A stretch of 64,000 nucleotides of DNA, taken from assembly GCA_043805435.1 (NCBI GenBank), contig JAZDHY010000053.1, positions 3,589 through 67,588 of the forward strand, in the 5' to 3' direction. The stretch's first letter is position 1. The number at the start of each line of letters is the position of its first letter. Under the pieces are notes generated by a model. The model ran no database searches, had not been told where the DNA came from, and saw only the letters and a list, made by a program, of their open reading frames with translations. A program made the translations under genes and the position numbers. Source of the DNA: JAEXOD01 sp043805435 (GTDB taxonomy: Bacteria; Bacteroidota; Ignavibacteria; Ignavibacteriales; Melioribacteraceae). Positions 62,770 to 64,000 of this stretch are shown here, piece after piece.

Positions 62770-64000
62770 TCAAAGGCTTGACCCAATTTTGAATAAAAGT
62801 TTATAGTCAAACAACCAAGGGATTTGAGTTTCACCGTCAAACCAATCTGTTTCATGTAACAAAGATAGATGAACCTTTTTGTTAAGTGTGATTGTAATTG
62901 TTTTATTAATTGAATTAATTTCAAAATTAGAATAATTTTTAATAAACAAACGATTTATTGTTTCAGATTTACTGTTTGAAAATCTAGCAATTTGTTCGGC
63001 AAATAATTTGTAAACAGTATCAGCCAAAATTGATATTGTTAAATCAAAATCTACTTTTACTACTATTGATGAACTTAGGTGATTAAGATGATAGAATTCA
63101 ATCTGCTCGGAAATAGATTGCTCGACAAGCCATCTTTTAGCATATTTTAAGATAATAGCTTTTTGACTTAAAGTGAAATCGTTTGTTATTAAAAATGTCG
63201 GCTTTTCTCTTCCGTTATGTGTAATAATTATCTGTCTTAAATTCCCCTCGTAACCCGTAAGTGTTATTTCTTTTTCACATGACGTGATGTTTTTATGTTT
63301 TCGCTTAAATTCTTTCCCCAATTTTGTTACATGCCATTGTTCATCCGGAATATTTTCAATGCTATCTATTAAATCTTGAGATCTTCTCCTTAAAGTAATA
63401 AATTTTATATCGTCATCGTTGAGCTTGCTAAGTTGCGCATATGTTGTGAATTTTGAATCAAACATTAGACAGTTAATTTTACACCCTGTTTCCTTATAAA
63501 AATCTACAAATTCAATAATTGATTCGGATTGTGTTTCTTGCTCTGTTCCGGCACTTCCATATTTCAATATTTTACTTCCTTGGTCTTGTACCAACAAAGC
63601 AAGAACGCTTTTTATTCCTTTATTCCTTTTCCCTGACCAGTTTTTCTCTAATTCGCTTTCTTCGCCCCAATGTGGTATGGCTGTAAAATCCAAATTAAAA
63701 TCCCCATTGCTGCTTTTTAGCTTTTCTACACTTTTATGTAATCCCAGCAGTAATTTCTTATTCATTTCTCTGGTAACTCGATATGAATACGAGCTGTACC
63801 ATGCCGATTTCGGCAAAACATTTAATCCGGCAAATAAGCCCAATCCTCTGTCTATACTGTAATCATTGCTATGAGATAACCGTTTTGTTGACATTAATTT
63901 AAGGGCTAAAAAAGATAAAACAGATTGAACACTACCTATTTGCTTTGTTTCAGGGTATTCTGATTCTTCTACAATTGATGCAATGTTTAAGGCTTGAAGT
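62770..64000 (-). mobile_element. DDE transposase (IS4-like), 5' end beyond the window
   Basis: A transposase frame that stays open to the right edge, so at least about 409 codons are seen and the start lies outside. Catalytic blocks: LDFTAIPHWGEE (first Asp), MFDSKFTTYAQL (second Asp) and YAKRWLVEQ (Y-2-R-3-E, the IS4 signature with the catalytic Glu). LNVLPKSAWYSSYSYRV and FITLRRRSQ are typical of the long IS4/IS1634-like group. An ATG at 63894 exists, but the 35 codons before it (…VQSVLSFLALKL) read as the same protein. Inverted repeats could not be identified. It seems intact in the part seen. Confidence 0.8.

Noticed and set aside
1..64000. tRNA, rRNA or other structured RNA genes
   Set aside because: I looked through the gaps for cloverleaf arms, GGTTCGAATCC-type T arms and known riboswitch cores and found none that I could support.

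Overview
The window is AT-rich (roughly one third G+C by eye) chromosomal DNA from a free-living, probably anaerobic or facultative bacterium of the Bacteroidota/Chlorobi assemblage, most likely Ignavibacteriota. Three secreted proteins end in a type IX secretion (T9SS) sorting domain of the 'YPNPFNPST' kind, several promoters fit the Bacteroidota pattern (TTTG about 20 nt upstream of TAnnTTTG), yet many genes also carry good Shine-Dalgarno sequences, including several with TTG or GTG starts. The assignment is inference from these traits; no rRNA or tRNA gene is seen.

Layout. 13-3678 (+) is a four-gene operon for a sodium-pumping methylmalonyl-CoA-type decarboxylase. 3760-14550 (-) holds secreted T9SS proteins, one with a duplicated CBM9-like domain under a LacI-type operator, a GAF/PP2C phosphatase, a dGTPase and a DUF5916-like outer-membrane protein. 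14688-19257 (+) has two SGNH-hydrolase-like genes, then an Lrp/AsnC regulator with type I glutamine synthetase. 19332-26375 (-) has a HAD hydrolase, a SpoU-type rRNA methyltransferase, a soluble chemoreceptor built on an [FeFe]-hydrogenase-like sensor, another T9SS protein and a small outer-membrane-type protein. 26515-28026 (+) is a GlmU-like nucleotidyltransferase. 28188-34805 (-) encodes a 1872-residue aminotransferase/PEP-carboxylase-like fusion with an SPFH protein. 35221-46204 (-) is one nine-gene ilvDBNC-leuBACD-ilvE operon preceded by an Ile/Val/Leu-rich leader peptide and an attenuator-like RNA, with an exported acetolactate decarboxylase just upstream. 47376-48200 is a tandem array of seven REP-like units. 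48249-51916 (+) is ccmCDEF of the CxxxY CcmE type (System I*). 52107-57268 (+) is rpmH-rnpA-yidC followed by a patatin/Omp85 autotransporter. The right end (-) has a TPR-like gene, a TonB-dependent receptor, a TetR regulator preceded by two HTH-only partial copies, a small membrane protein and a transposase cut by the window edge.

How it fits together. The decarboxylase couples methylmalonyl-CoA breakdown to a sodium gradient, the ilv-leu operon supplies valine and leucine with attenuation sensing mostly isoleucine, and glutamine synthetase with its Lrp partner handles ammonia assimilation. The items most worth a second look are the aminotransferase-PEPC fusion, the hydrogenase-like chemoreceptor, the ilv attenuator, and the TetR mini-gene array with a palindrome at its predicted transcription start. 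Several longer intergenic regions are filled with short palindromes belonging to a dispersed repeat family.
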